From Cichorium intybus (Eukaryota; Streptophyta; Magnoliopsida; Asterales; Asteraceae): a DNA stretch of 64,000 nucleotides. A program made the position numbers and the translations under genes. The stretch lies in assembly GCA_023525715.1 (NCBI GenBank), contig CM042010.1, positions 80,043,894 to 80,107,893 on the forward strand. The letters are read 5' to 3'. The notes under the pieces were generated by a model, which did no database searches, was not told where the DNA came from, and saw only the letters and a program-made list of their open reading frames with translations. Below, piece by piece: positions 24,615 to 35,377 of the stretch (positions are counted from its first letter, which is position 1; every line of letters starts with the position of its first letter).

Positions 24615-26510
24615 CTATATTGCATGTTTAGATAATAAGTTTATTTGGATAAACTTGGTTTTTGGAAGCCATGAATGTTCATCTTCTTGAATGAAAGTTT
24701 CATGCATGGCTTCTTTGGCAACATGCAAGTATATTATCTATGATTTTATGTAACCAACTATATTTTATGATTGCATGCATTTGGTTACATAATTGTTGCC
24801 TTAGAAAAACAAAGTGTTGATTTTCTTATGATTTTATGTGATAAAATGGTGCATAAACAAGCCAAGGACCATATGATGCATGTTGTGTGTTTATATTCGA
24901 TATGGTTGTATTCTATTCTTTTATTCAAATGGTTTGTAATAATAATTAGTTATTTCCTTCTTTTATTCATTTTGTAAGCATTAGAATAGTTGTATTCTTG
25001 TATATCTTTATAAAATGTAACAAGAGAAGGAGATAAAGGCATGAGAAGCAACTACCAAACAGCAACATTTTTCCTGCCATGGCTGCCAATTTCGAACCTG
25101 TTAAGGAGGGTTTAAAAAATTCATATCTTGGTATTTTGATGCTATACTTGTTGGTAACTTTAATATCTAGTATATACAATAAGTGTTGGCAAGTGTAAGC
25201 ATCAATTTAACCAAGAATGAAGTGAAGAAAGCAACAAAAAACACAAAAAACCTCCTGTCAGGGGCTGTTTCTGTCGAGAATTTTGAGGAGCCCAAAGAAA
25301 AATCACAAGCTCTTCCATGGTGTCAAGAAATGGTGGTTCAAGTGTCATTTGATGATATAAGAAGCTTGGCAAAATTGTAGCCAAATCGAAGATCATTTGG
25401 TTGAGTTTTTGTCACCTTTTTGTCCCTAGGTTTGGACTTGATATTTCATGTATGGCTCACATGAAATATCAAATTAGTTGGCTTGTGTTTATGCACCCAT
25501 GCATGCATGTGATGATTGAATGTTTTGTTATTTTATGTTGTGGATGAAAATAAGATTTTGCATGCTAGACAACCTAGATAATTAAACATAATCATCAAGG
25601 AGTTTGTAATTTTCAAATTGACATTTAAAACATTAGATATAATATAATTGGTTTTATTAAAATGGGTTTTGTTATAAAACCTATAAAGTCAAGTTTTGAA
25701 AATGAATGAAACTAGAAATAAAATGGAGATTTTATGAATTCTTACAAACTCCAACCCTAAGTAATAATGGTAATTATTTAGGATTAAAATTGGTTCTCAT
25801 GTATGTGATCAAACTCAAACTTAATATTGGATATTAATTGTAATCTTGACCACAATCAAAGAATCAATAAAATGGAGATTTTATGATTAAGGAACCAATT
25901 AACAAAATAAGATTTTAATGGTACCATGTTCATTGGATGCATGCAATCTACATGATACCATATGTTTTTCAAAAATTAGAATTGTAAAACATACAAATCC
26001 CTTTCAAAATACAAATCAATGCCGTCCCTCTTAAAGACACTCATGTATCACTTGCATATCCTTGTGGGATAAAGGTTACCTAACCACTTGGAGTCTTCTT
26101 GTGATATAAGAGGTAGTCTTGCAATATTGATGGGATAAAGGACACCTAACCATTAATAGTTGTCAAAACTACACGTCCGTTTAAGTGGGATGATTTGTTT
26201 GGAAATCTTTTGTGATAAAGGTCACCTAAGCATTAGAAATCCAAGGCATAGATGGGATCAAACATGCCAAACTTATAAATTTTATAAAGGGATCCCATAC
26301 CTCTAGAAATTATATTTGGATATAATTGGTAAACCGTTACCTACCTTGTTGATTCGAATAGGCGGGATAAAGGACACCTAACTGCTTGTTTTTATTGCAA
26401 CTTGGATTCTAGACCTTAATCAATTAAAGTTTATGAAACAATAAAGGGTATTAAATATTAAGGACTTAATATCATAAATTACTAAATTGAACCTTGTTAA
26501 AATTTTGTAG
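24615..26510 (+). other. Element D 5' leader with iterated motif
   Basis: About 1.9 kb, untranslated. Four copies of GGGATAAAGG-NN-ACCTAACC lie at 26066-26085, 26132-26151, 26212-26231 and 26364-26383, the third as GTGATAAAGG. The two central bases vary while the flanks stay fixed. The frame at 25183-25380 has no ATG and is not called. Confidence 0.87.
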
Positions 26511-29500
26511 ATGGCACCAAACGCAACAAACCCGGCTCCTAACAAAACCTCACTACGGTCTCTCCTTGAGGGAGAAAAACTTAACCACACTAACTTCTTG
26601 GACTGGTACCGTAGTGTGAGAATAGTTCTCAAACAAGAAAAGAAAGAATATGTTCTCAATGAACCACTTCCAGAAGAGCCCCCTGCCATTCCTAAGCCTG
26701 CACACGATGCATGGCTTAAAAAGATGGATGATTCTATTGATGCATCATGCCTCATGTTGGCAACCATGATTCCCGACCTTCAGAAGGATTTGGAGAATCA
26801 TTCAGCCTATGACATGATTAATCAATTAAAGGAAATGTTCCAACAACTTGCAAGAACGGAAAGGTTCGAAACTGTTCGGGCTTTCCATGCTTGCAAGATG
26901 GAGGATGGACAGTCGGTTAGCTCTTATGTGCTCAAAATGAAGAGTCACATTGATCATTTGGCACGTCTTGGAGTTGTGATGCCCGAAGAGCTAGCAACGA
27001 ATATGATCCTTAACTCCTTGACAAAGTCTTTTGATCCCTTCGTCATGAATTATAACATGAATGGTTTGAACAAGACTATCCCGGAATTGCATGGGATGCT
27101 AATTACCGCGGAAAAGAATCTGCCTAAGAAAACCACTCAAGTTCTCATGATCAAGGAAGGTGGCACAAAGAGAACTAGACCCGAACACCCCACCAACTCC
27201 AAGGGCAAAGGGAAGGCAAAGGTTGCCAAAGGAAAGGGAAAGAAAGTTGTCCAAACATCCCGTCCGCCCAAGAAGAAGGCAAAGGTTGCCAAAGAAGACG
27301 CGTGCTTCGAATGTGGAAAGGTTGGGCATTGGAAGAGGAATTGCCCTACCTATCTTGCGGAGTTGAAGAAGAAGAAGGCCGGTGAGGGCACTTCAGGTAT
27401 CTATGTGATAGACCTAGAACTTTATAATTTATCTCCTAACACATGGGTATTTGATACTGGTTGTGGAACTCACATTTGTAATATGTTGCAGGGGTTCAAA
27501 AGGAGTAGGCGACTGAAGGCAAATGAGGTAGTACTTCGGGTTGGAAACAGTGCAAGGGTTGCGGTGGATTCAATTGGAAGTTTTGATTTATTACTACCTA
27601 GTGGCTTGTATTTGACATTGTTGAATGTTTATTATGTTCCTAGATTGACTAGGAATATTATTTCAGTTGCTAAGTTGAGACAATGTGGATTTGATCTTTC
27701 CTTTATGAATGATGACATTTGTGTTTACAAAAACAATGTGTTCTATTTTGAGGCTAGGCCTTTAAATGGAATTTATGAAGTAAACCTTGATGAAAAGACT
27801 AACCATGGCTCTTTATACCACACTTTCACCAAGAGACCCAAATGTGATTTGAGTCAAACCTATCTATGGCATTGTCGCCTTGGGCATATAAACAAGAAAC
27901 GCATATCCCAACTTCAAAAGAGTGGACTTTTGAAGGCAAATGAGAATGACTCATTTGATATATGTGAATCTTGTTTACATGGCAAGATGACCAAAGCTCC
28001 TTTCTCGGGAACCAATGAGAGGGCAAAGGACTTGTTAGGAATCATACATACGGATGTATGTGGTCCTTTCAAGCCAATGACTAGATATGGTGAAAGATAT
28101 TTCATCACCTTCACTGATGACTTTAGTCGTTATGGTTATGTTTATTTAATTAAACATAAACATGAGGCGTTTGAAATGTTCAAAACGTTTCAAAGTGAAG
28201 TTGAAAATCAACTCAACAAAACAATTAAAGTTCTTCGTTCTGATAGAGGAGGTGAGTACTTAACTACAAACTTTATGGATCATCTTAAGACTTGTGGAAT
28301 TGTTTCACAACTTACTCCACCTGGAACACCACAACATAATGGTGTATCTGAAAGGCGGAACCGAACACTATTGGATATGGTTCGATCCATGATGAGTAGA
28401 AGTACTCTACCTTTATCATTTTGGGGTTATGCTTTACAAACAGCTGCTCGCCTCCTAAACATGGCACCTACTAAGAAGGTAGATAAAACGCCTTATGAGA
28501 TATGGCATGGAAGGGTTCCACCTTTATCCTATCTCAAGGTATGGGGTTGTGAAGCTTATGTTAGACAGGAAGCTTCAAACAAACTAGAACCCCGTTCAAT
28601 CAAGTGTATCTTTGTAGGGTATCCGAAAGATTTTCTTGGATACTACTTCTACAATCCCATAGAGAATAAGATATTTATTTCTCGAAAAGCTGAATTCCTA
28701 GAAAACAAGTTTCTGACGGAAGAGGCTAGTGGGAGGTTTGTGGAACTTGAAGAACTTCAGGAACCACAGCCTGATACACAAGAAATTGGATCTAGCATTC
28801 AACAAGAGATTGTTGAACCTGAACAAACAGTTGATCAGGAACAAATTGTAACACAAGATGTTCGCAGATCTGGTAGGGTTCGATTTGAACCTGAAAGGTA
28901 TGGTTACCTAATGATGGAAGAGGAATGTTATACGATAGATTCTGATGAACCCGTCAACTACCAGAGTGCAATGTCAGATCCTGAATCTGATAAATGGCTT
29001 GAGGCCATGAATACAGAGATGCAATCCATGCACGATAACCAAGTTTGGGACTTGGTTAATCTTCCCACAAATTGTAAGACTGTTGGGAACAAATGGGTTT
29101 TCAAGAAGAAAACCGACGTGGATGGAAATGTTCACACTTTTAAGGCTAGACTTGTCGCTAAAGGATACTCACAAACTCATGGTATTGACTATGATGAGAC
29201 CTTTTCACCAGTGGCAATGATCAAGTCGATTAGGATACTTTTTGCCATAGCCGCGTACTATGATTATGAGATATGGCAAATGGATGTCAAGACCGCTTTC
29301 CTCAATGGACACTTATTGGAAGATGTCTATATGGATCAACCTGAAGGTTTTGTCGATCCTAAGCATCCAAACAAAGTGTGCAAGCTTAAAAGATCTATCT
29401 ATGGATTGAAGCAAGCGTCTCGAACATGGAACATCCGTTTTGATGAGAAGATTACAAATTTTGGATTCATCAAAAATGAGGATGACTCCTGTGTTTACAA

Positions 29501-30530
29501 GAAAGCTAGTGGGAGCATAGTCATATTCCTAGTATTGTATGTAGATGACATACTTTTATTTGGAAATGACATCCCAACCTTAAAAGGTGTCAAAGCGTTC
29601 CTTGAGAACTGTTTCTCAATGAAGGACTTAGGAGAAGCTGCTTATGTATTAGGCATAAAGATCTATAGAGATAGATCTAAGAGACTTATTGGTCTAAGCC
29701 AAAGTGCATATATTGATAAAATCTTGAAAAGGTTCAAGATGCAAGACTCCAAAAGAGGATTCTTGCCAATACCGCATGGCACCATCCTAAGTAAGTCTCA
29801 GTGCCCAAGCACTAGGACTGAACTTGAAAGGATGAAACATGTCCCATATGCTTCGGCAATTGGGTCCATCATGTACGCCATGTTATGCACTAGGCCTGAC
29901 GTCTCATGTGCCTTAAGCATGACTAGTAGATATCAACAGAACCCAGGTGAAGCCCACTGGACAGCTGTAAAGAACATCCTTAAGTACTTGAGAAGGACTA
30001 AAGATATGTTTTTAGTTTACGGTGGTTTGGAAGAAAGCTTAAAGGTAAGGGGTTACACTGATGCAAGCTTCCAAACAGATAGGGACGATTCGAGATCTCA
30101 ATCTGGGTATGTCTTTATTTTAAATGGAGGAGCCGTGTCTTGGAAAAGTTCCAAACAAGAAGTGATTGCACAATCCACTACAGAATCAGAATATGTTGCT
30201 GCTTCGGAAGCTGCTCAAGAAGCTGTCTGGATGAGAAAGTTCATTGAAGATCTAGGGGTTGTTCCTTCCATTCGGGACCCTATAGAAATCTTCTATGACA
30301 ATCTAGGTGCTATAGCTCAAGCAAGGGAACCTAGATCGCATCAAAAGACTAAACACATTCACCGAAGGTATAACTACATACGACATGAAGTTAAGAATGG
30401 TGAAATAAGTATTCACAAGGTTCATACAGATCAGAATTTGGCAGACCCATTCACGAAGCCTTTACCCCAAGCAAAGCATGAAAGTCATGCTAAGGGTATA
30501 GGACTTCGTTTTTCTAATGAATGGATTTGA
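26511..30530 (+). CDS. Intact copia gag-pol polyprotein (element D)
   Basis: Single 1339-codon frame. Gag at 1-260 with a KGKGKAK-type basic stretch; CCHC knuckle at 265-278; protease D315-T-G; pre-integrase zinc residues H454, H459, C485 and C488; integrase D515, D578 and E614; RT with YVDD at 1010-1013; RNase H acidic residues D1184, E1225 and D1263. All known catalytic residues are present and the length equals that of B. Compared with A it has Lys at codon 997 and the normal Arg and Met in the RT, so it can serve as the reference for reading A, C and F. The ATG is shared by all copies and follows the leader directly. Family: Ty1/copia, lineage not resolved by eye. Confidence 0.97.
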   Translation: MAPNATNPAPNKTSLRSLLEGEKLNHTNFLDWYRSVRIVLKQEKKEYVLNEPLPEEPPAIPKPAHDAWLKKMDDSIDASCLMLATMIPDLQKDLENHSAYDMINQLKEMFQQLARTERFETVRAFHACKMEDGQSVSSYVLKMKSHIDHLARLGVVMPEELATNMILNSLTKSFDPFVMNYNMNGLNKTIPELHGMLITAEKNLPKKTTQVLMIKEGGTKRTRPEHPTNSKGKGKAKVAKGKGKKVVQTSRPPKKKAKVAKEDACFECGKVGHWKRNCPTYLAELKKKKAGEGTSGIYVIDLELYNLSPNTWVFDTGCGTHICNMLQGFKRSRRLKANEVVLRVGNSARVAVDSIGSFDLLLPSGLYLTLLNVYYVPRLTRNIISVAKLRQCGFDLSFMNDDICVYKNNVFYFEARPLNGIYEVNLDEKTNHGSLYHTFTKRPKCDLSQTYLWHCRLGHINKKRISQLQKSGLLKANENDSFDICESCLHGKMTKAPFSGTNERAKDLLGIIHTDVCGPFKPMTRYGERYFITFTDDFSRYGYVYLIKHKHEAFEMFKTFQSEVENQLNKTIKVLRSDRGGEYLTTNFMDHLKTCGIVSQLTPPGTPQHNGVSERRNRTLLDMVRSMMSRSTLPLSFWGYALQTAARLLNMAPTKKVDKTPYEIWHGRVPPLSYLKVWGCEAYVRQEASNKLEPRSIKCIFVGYPKDFLGYYFYNPIENKIFISRKAEFLENKFLTEEASGRFVELEELQEPQPDTQEIGSSIQQEIVEPEQTVDQEQIVTQDVRRSGRVRFEPERYGYLMMEEECYTIDSDEPVNYQSAMSDPESDKWLEAMNTEMQSMHDNQVWDLVNLPTNCKTVGNKWVFKKKTDVDGNVHTFKARLVAKGYSQTHGIDYDETFSPVAMIKSIRILFAIAAYYDYEIWQMDVKTAFLNGHLLEDVYMDQPEGFVDPKHPNKVCKLKRSIYGLKQASRTWNIRFDEKITNFGFIKNEDDSCVYKKASGSIVIFLVLYVDDILLFGNDIPTLKGVKAFLENCFSMKDLGEAAYVLGIKIYRDRSKRLIGLSQSAYIDKILKRFKMQDSKRGFLPIPHGTILSKSQCPSTRTELERMKHVPYASAIGSIMYAMLCTRPDVSCALSMTSRYQQNPGEAHWTAVKNILKYLRRTKDMFLVYGGLEESLKVRGYTDASFQTDRDDSRSQSGYVFILNGGAVSWKSSKQEVIAQSTTESEYVAASEAAQEAVWMRKFIEDLGVVPSIRDPIEIFYDNLGAIAQAREPRSHQKTKHIHRRYNYIRHEVKNGEISIHKVHTDQNLADPFTKPLPQAKHESHAKGIGLRFSNEWI

Positions 30531-31298
30531 TTTGTGTTTAGTGTTTTATGAATATGAAATTATGTAAACAACAAGAATTATGTAATATATATGTGACGTG
30601 ATGTTTCATTCATAATTTTGTGTTTTATTAGCATGTTTAATCCTTCAATAATTTAGTTATTCTAAACGTCCATAGTCGATCATAGTTGTGGGAGCAATTA
30701 TGAAGTAAGACTAATATGAATTGGATTGGTTGACTTTTATGGGTAAAAGTAGCAAAAGGTTGCAACCAAATTCATAGGTACTTGTTAGTGAACAAGTATT
30801 GGACTTGACCCGTTTCAAGATCACTTCATGGATCATTATCATAAGTGATTCTTGAACAAAGGTATTATCATTGTATCCTTAGACCTGAGATACATATTTG
30901 GGACTCAAGTGTGGAGAATGCTATGCTTTGATATGGTTCACCGTTGTTCTTGAAATATAGACAACCATACAGACCATACTCATGTATAGTACTAACTATA
31001 TGAGAGGCGTATGTAGTCAAAACGGGATTTGTTCCTCTTATGTGTTGAGAGTTAGACATCTAAGGCGCCTGATTGAAAGTTGAACATAAAATGAGAATGA
31101 TTAAGATCCATGTCTCATGTTCATCATGATGTCTGTGACAAAGGGATAATTGATAGATAACCTTGTACATCAATTAGAGCCTCGTGCTTTTGAAGAATTA
31201 GATGTTGTTGAATGGCATTATGTCATGTGTTATTGGGGGCAGTGAAATGTTGCTAGACGTTCATCACTGTCGGTATCATTCTATGATGCAACCTTGTG
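30531..31298 (+). other. Element D 3' untranslated region
   Basis: Non-coding, conserved with the 3' UTRs of A-C. No further frame of interest. Confidence 0.8.
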
Positions 31299-31310
31299 CA
31301 AGTGGGAGAT
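31299..31310 (+). other. Polypurine tract of element D
   Basis: CAAGTGGGAGAT directly before the 3' LTR. Confidence 0.88.
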
Positions 31311-31652
31311 TGTTAGTTCTATATGCCCAAGGATGATCATAAAATGATATTACTAATAATACATGATCCTATAGGGTCACACCAACAACAAGTTTGACAC
31401 CAAATTGATCATTTGGAATGTTAAATCTGATTTAATACCAAATGATACTAAACTTGCAATTTAATTTTGTAAGTTATTATTATTTGAGGTAAATAATAAT
31501 AACTCCAAAATAAAGGTTGATTACTAATTCATATGTGATGAATTAATCAAGTATAACAATTAAATTGTTTAAATTGTTGAATGATTTTAATTGAATTATA
31601 AGTAAACCTTTTATTTAATTTAATTGGTAAATTAAATAAAAAGTGCATGATG

Positions 31653-31748
<96 letters not shown>

Positions 31749-32489
31749 TTATTTATTTATATATATAGACATATATGTGTATATTTATACCATTAATGAT
31801 GCATGATTAATTGGTTTATTTATATGGTTGATGGTTTAAATGTTATTCCATTAAACACAAGTATAAATGTTTATTGTTTATAAAACTTATTATATAAGTT
31901 TATAAATAATAAAATTAAAATATATAACACTCAAAATGGAGCATATATGGCCGGCAATACACATGCCATAAAGCATGTGTGAGAACTTGAAAAGCATGTA
32001 AGATTCTTTTATCCACTCAAGGTTTGACCATTGGGAACTTACACTCTCCTCCTTTTAAGAACATGCTAATTATTCTCTTGCATATATGACCTTATTTTGG
32101 CCGGCCATTTTGAGTACTATTATCATCCTTATACTTGTGATAAAATCAGCCAAGAACTCCCCATTTGTTGCATGCAAAAATCGTTTTTTCAAGCTCAAGG
32201 AAAAGGGTGTTCATTTGCAAGTTAAAGTGACTAGCATCTAAGGTGTTCTTGCTTGTGGGTGGATCAACTATAGAGGGTTTCTTTCTTGATTCCTAGCCTT
32301 CATAAACTCGTGATATCAAGCTCAAGAAGAAAGGTTATAATCTTGAACTTAATCTATGCTTCTTCTTCATCTTATCTTTACATGCATGTAGCATGATCCT
32401 CTTAGAATGGAATTCGTGTTCATCATTTATGCTTCCGTTGCAACTTCAAGTTTTTGAATGTCATAACATGAACATATTGATTTCCTACA
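31311..32489 (+). repeat. Element D 3' LTR
   Basis: 1,179 bp with (TA)n at about 31654-31745 and three TTTA units after it that the 5' LTR lacks. Its last 132 bp are also the first part of the 2,883-bp tandem duplication. Position 32407 is A, while the D 5' LTR and the duplicated copy (35290) have G, so the change followed the duplication. Confidence 0.95.
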
Positions 32490-32494
32490 ATTGG

Positions 32495-33644
32495 TTTGGA
32501 AGACATGATGGTGAATGAAGAAGGCTATTTCTTTTTCCGGTTTAAAACATTTGAGGGAATGATGGAGGTTTTGGAAAAGAATCATTGGCTTATTAAAAAT
32601 GTTCCGATTTTTCTTAAAAGATGGAAACCGGGTCTCGTTCTTTCCAAACCTAAAATGGAGTCGGTTTCGGTTTGGGTCAAAATTTTTAATGTTCCTCTTG
32701 AATATTGGAATACTACGGGTGTAGCTTATATAGCTAATGCTCTTGGAAAACCAATAATTATGGACAACATGACTCAAAAGATGTGCGAGAGTCATTGGGG
32801 AAGGCCGGGATTCATGAGATTGCTTATAGAAATGCCTGCGGGAACGGAATGGCTTTAGAGTTTAAAAATTATCTCATGTGATATGGATACCGGTGAAAAG
32901 GTTTATTCTCATTGTAATGTAGAGTATGCTTGGTGGCCATCAAGATGCACTCATTGCAAAATTTTTGGTCATGATAATGCAAATTATGCTATATTGATTA
33001 GCAAAAAGGAAAAGGAATCAAGAAGTGAAAATGGAAACACAAGTAAAGAGAATGGGAAAAAAGACATTGGAATGAATGAAAGAATGGAAGAAGATGGTTT
33101 TACTTTGATCACTAAAAATAATAAAAATAGAAAGCAAAATGTTTTGAAGAAAAAAGAGAAGGAGCCGGAAAATGTGGATTTGATTGCTTTGTTGGAAAAG
33201 AAATCTACGTTGGTGGTTAACAAAGAAAATAAGAAGATAAAGAGTGACGGAAAAAGACAAAACAATTCGAATTCTATTCATTATTGAAACAAAATGGAAG
33301 CTAAAGTGTTAAACGGCAAAAGTAATTTGGGTTCTTTTGGGAAAAATTTTTCCAAGTTTGCGGTTGGAGCATTAAAGAAGGTTGATCATGTGGGTAGCTT
33401 TTTACCTAAGTCTCAAAAATATCAAGAAGTTTCTAAATTTAAAAAAGAAAATATCAAAGATGGTAATGGAGGATTCATTAGTTCGAATAACCGTTTTGAT
33501 ATTCTTAATAATTTTAATGAACCTTGTGAAGAAGTTGAAGAAAATGAAGAGGTGGTTACTAAAGAAGACTCGGTTAATGGAATGGGAAACACTTTGGGTG
33601 ATGTGTTGATGGACACCCAATATAATTCCATGGTTTCCTCATGA
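32495..33644 (+). pseudogene. LINE ORF1 (DUF4283 and CCHC knuckle), copy 1
   Basis: Continues the frame of 23373-23440 after D. The first part resembles DUF4283 (GYFFFRF, WLIKNVPIFL and VWVKIFNVPLEYW are typical). A knuckle follows at about 32945-32986, CTHCKIFGHDNANY, where the last Cys of C-x2-C-x4-H-x4-C is Tyr; copy 2 has Cys. A basic, Lys-rich tail follows. In-frame stops lie at 32856-32858 (TAG) and 33285-33287 (TGA); the frame ends at 33642-33644. Such proteins bind LINE RNA in nucleoprotein particles. With two stops plus the upstream TGA it cannot give a full protein. Confidence 0.83.
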
Positions 33645-33963
33645 GAGTTATTTCGGCTTACTCTTTATTGTCCAAGATGAAGATTTGCAAGGGAGTTGAA
33701 AGTAGTTGGACCTTCATGTGTTGGACCAAAGAATTTATGGAATTTAATTTGGATTGTATTGGCAAAATTTGGTTCCATTCTATTGAGTGGAATTGGATTT
33801 GGGCTTGGATAGGTTGGCTTTATTTAGACTAGTGGTTGGTGGGTTTATTTTAGTTTTTTTTAGTTGTTAGTCTTTTTTGGGCTTATGGCCCTCTTTTTCT
33901 TGTAATTTCCTTTTTATTAATAAAATTTGCCAGAGGATGATCTCCTCTTTATCCAAAAAAAAA
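33645..33963 (+). other. LINE 3' UTR and poly(A), copy 1
   Basis: T-rich tail including GGGCTTATGGCCC, TTAATAAAA and a terminal A run. The 63-codon frame at 33641-33832 is not recognisable. Confidence 0.75.
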
Positions 33964-34593
33964 ACCCATCGTAACCCTGCATAATCGATAACTATAACAA
34001 CCCTTCAAAATGGTCCATAGCCCATACAAACCTTCATAATAGTCCATAACCCATCACAACCCTTCATAATTGACCATAACCCATCACAACCCTTTGTAAT
34101 GGTCCATAACCCATCACAACCCTTCATAATTCACCATAACCAATCACAACCCTTCATAATGGTCGATAACCAACCATAACATTTCGTAATGGTCCATAAC
34201 CCATCACAACGTTCAGAATGGTCAATAACCCATCACAACCTTTTATAATGGTCCATAACCCTTCATAATTGAGCATAACCCATCACAACCCTTCATAATG
34301 GTCCATAACCCAGCACAACACTTTCTATGGTCCATAACCCATCGCAATGCTTCATAATTGACCATAACCTATCACAACCCTTAATAATGGTCAATAACCC
34401 ATCATAATCCTTCATAATAGTTCATAACCTATCACAACCTTCATAATAGTACATAACCATACAAGCCTTCATATTGGTCCATAACTCATCACAACCCTTT
34501 CTAATGGTCCACAACCCATCAAAACCCTTTCTATGGTCCATAACCCAACGCAATACTACATAATGGTCAATAACCATAACAACCCTTCACAAT
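33964..34593. repeat. 30-bp satellite array, segment 1
   Basis: About 21 units close to CATAACCCATCACAACCCTT plus TCATAATGGTC, unit length 29-31 bp. A recognisable unit variant (CTGCATAATCG, CTACATAATGG) recurs at 33977 and 34556, 579 bp apart. Duplicated at 36847-37476. Confidence 0.92.
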
Positions 34594-34959
34594 TGTAACG
34601 CCCCAATTTCAAAAATTATAAAATTTCATTTACTACCAAGGTTCCAAAATATTTATTCCAAAAAGTAAAACTGTTCAACATATTTATTAAACCAACAGCG
34701 GAAACATTTGAAAATAATAACATAGTTCATTAAAATAATTGTCTTCTATGCGATGCGCTGCCGTCAAGCCTTGCCCTTCCCTTTGTCATTTGAAATACCT
34801 GAAATGTTATAAAATCAACGGGTAAGCTTAAAGCTTAGTGAGTCCACAAATTACCATACATGCCCACATATTAAACAACCCGTCCTCGAGAACGACCCGA
34901 CCCTACCGGCCATACAATAGCTACGGGCGTCCATCATACAACAGCTATAGACATGGGAA
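34594..34959. repeat. Left part of solo LTR (gypsy type), copy 1
   Basis: Begins TGTAACGCCCC after ACAAT, which also follows the other end (CTTACA, 46167). The TGTAA...TTACA ends and 5-bp duplication point to an LTR, probably of a chromovirus-type gypsy element. The orientation is uncertain; the TATA-like site near 46000-46009 slightly favours the minus strand. This copy is cut by the hAT at 34968. Confidence 0.7.
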
Positions 34960-34967
34960 GGTTCTAG

Positions 34968-35158
34968 TAGAGATGGCAAAATAACCGCACCCGACGGATA
35001 CCCGAAACCCGAAACCGAATTTAACGGATAAATCCCCGAGTTGATCGGGGATGGGGACGGGGACGGATAATACCCGATATGAAGATCGGGGATGAAGGCG
35101 GGGATGGTATTACCTGTCGGGTACCCATAACCGTAACCGAAACCGACCCCGTCGGATA

Positions 35159-35162
<4 letters not shown>
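34968..35162. mobile_element. Left end of a hAT element, copy 1
   Basis: Starts TAGAGATGGCAA after the 8-bp GGTTCTAG (34960-34967). The other end reads GTTGTCATCTCTA (to 45109) followed by GGTTCTAC: imperfect 12-13 bp inverted ends and 8-bp target duplications are the hAT signature. The subterminal region is rich in ACCCGA and CGGGGA motifs. Confidence 0.85.

Positions 35163-35240
<78 letters not shown>
35163..35240. repeat. (TA)n tract at the duplication junction
   Basis: About 78 bp of TA linking hAT sequence to the second copy of the D LTR tail. Confidence 0.95.
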
Positions 35241-35242
<2 letters not shown>

Positions 35243-35372
35243 TTCTTCTTCATCTTATCTTTACATGCATGTAGCATGATCCTCTTGGAATGGAATTCGT
35301 GTTCATCATTTATGCTTCCGTTGCAACTTCAAGTTTTTGAATGTCATAACATGAACATATTGATTTCCTACA
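35241..35372 (+). repeat. Truncated D LTR tail (copy 2)
   Basis: The last 132 bp of the family LTR, followed by ATTGG as at 32490. It is a by-product of the duplication and not a separate insertion. Confidence 0.93.
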
Positions 35373-35377
35373 ATTGG

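Larger units (their letters stand above)
23441..32489 (+). mobile_element. Ty1/copia element D, complete, with intact polyprotein
   Basis: 9,049 bp with LTRs 23441-24595 and 31311-32489, primer site, leader, an open 1339-codon gag-pol and a polypurine tract. The target duplication is TTTGG (23436-23440) and ATTGG (32490-32494), one mismatch; it is supported because removing 23441-32494 restores the LINE reading frame. I count about five substitutions between the LTRs outside the microsatellite in roughly 1 kb, so insertion is recent (a few hundred thousand years at commonly used plant LTR rates). Nothing in the sequence rules out activity. Confidence 0.96.
32490..33963 (+). mobile_element. 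LINE 3' part (copy 1), without a reverse transcriptase
   Basis: Starts with ATTGG (target copy of D), continues with ORF1, and ends with a short 3' UTR, TTAATAAAATTTGCC and a poly(A) run at about 33954-33963 against the satellite. Only about 310 bp separate the ORF1 stop from poly(A); no endonuclease or RT is present, so ORF2 has been lost or never belonged to this copy. The rest of the LINE is upstream, split by C and D. Confidence 0.82.
32358..35240. repeat. Tandem duplication, unit 1 (2,883 bp)
   Basis: Contains D LTR tail, target-duplication copy, LINE 3' part, satellite, left part of the solo LTR, left hAT end and (TA)n. All of it recurs at an offset of exactly 2,883 bp, with about ten substitutions and no indel before the terminal (TA)n. 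The join runs from (TA)n into an internal LTR position with the shared triplet TAT. Confidence 0.95.

Noticed and set aside
32490..32499. Extra ATTGG between the D 3' LTR and TTTGG, equal to the LTR/primer-site junction, as if primer-site bases had been integrated
   Set aside because: The LINE reading frame requires tandem TTTGG at the target, so ATTGG is simply the target duplication with one changed base.
33018..33281. Phe/Ser-rich minus-strand frames over LINE ORF1
   Set aside because: Antisense shadow of the Lys-rich ORF1 tail.
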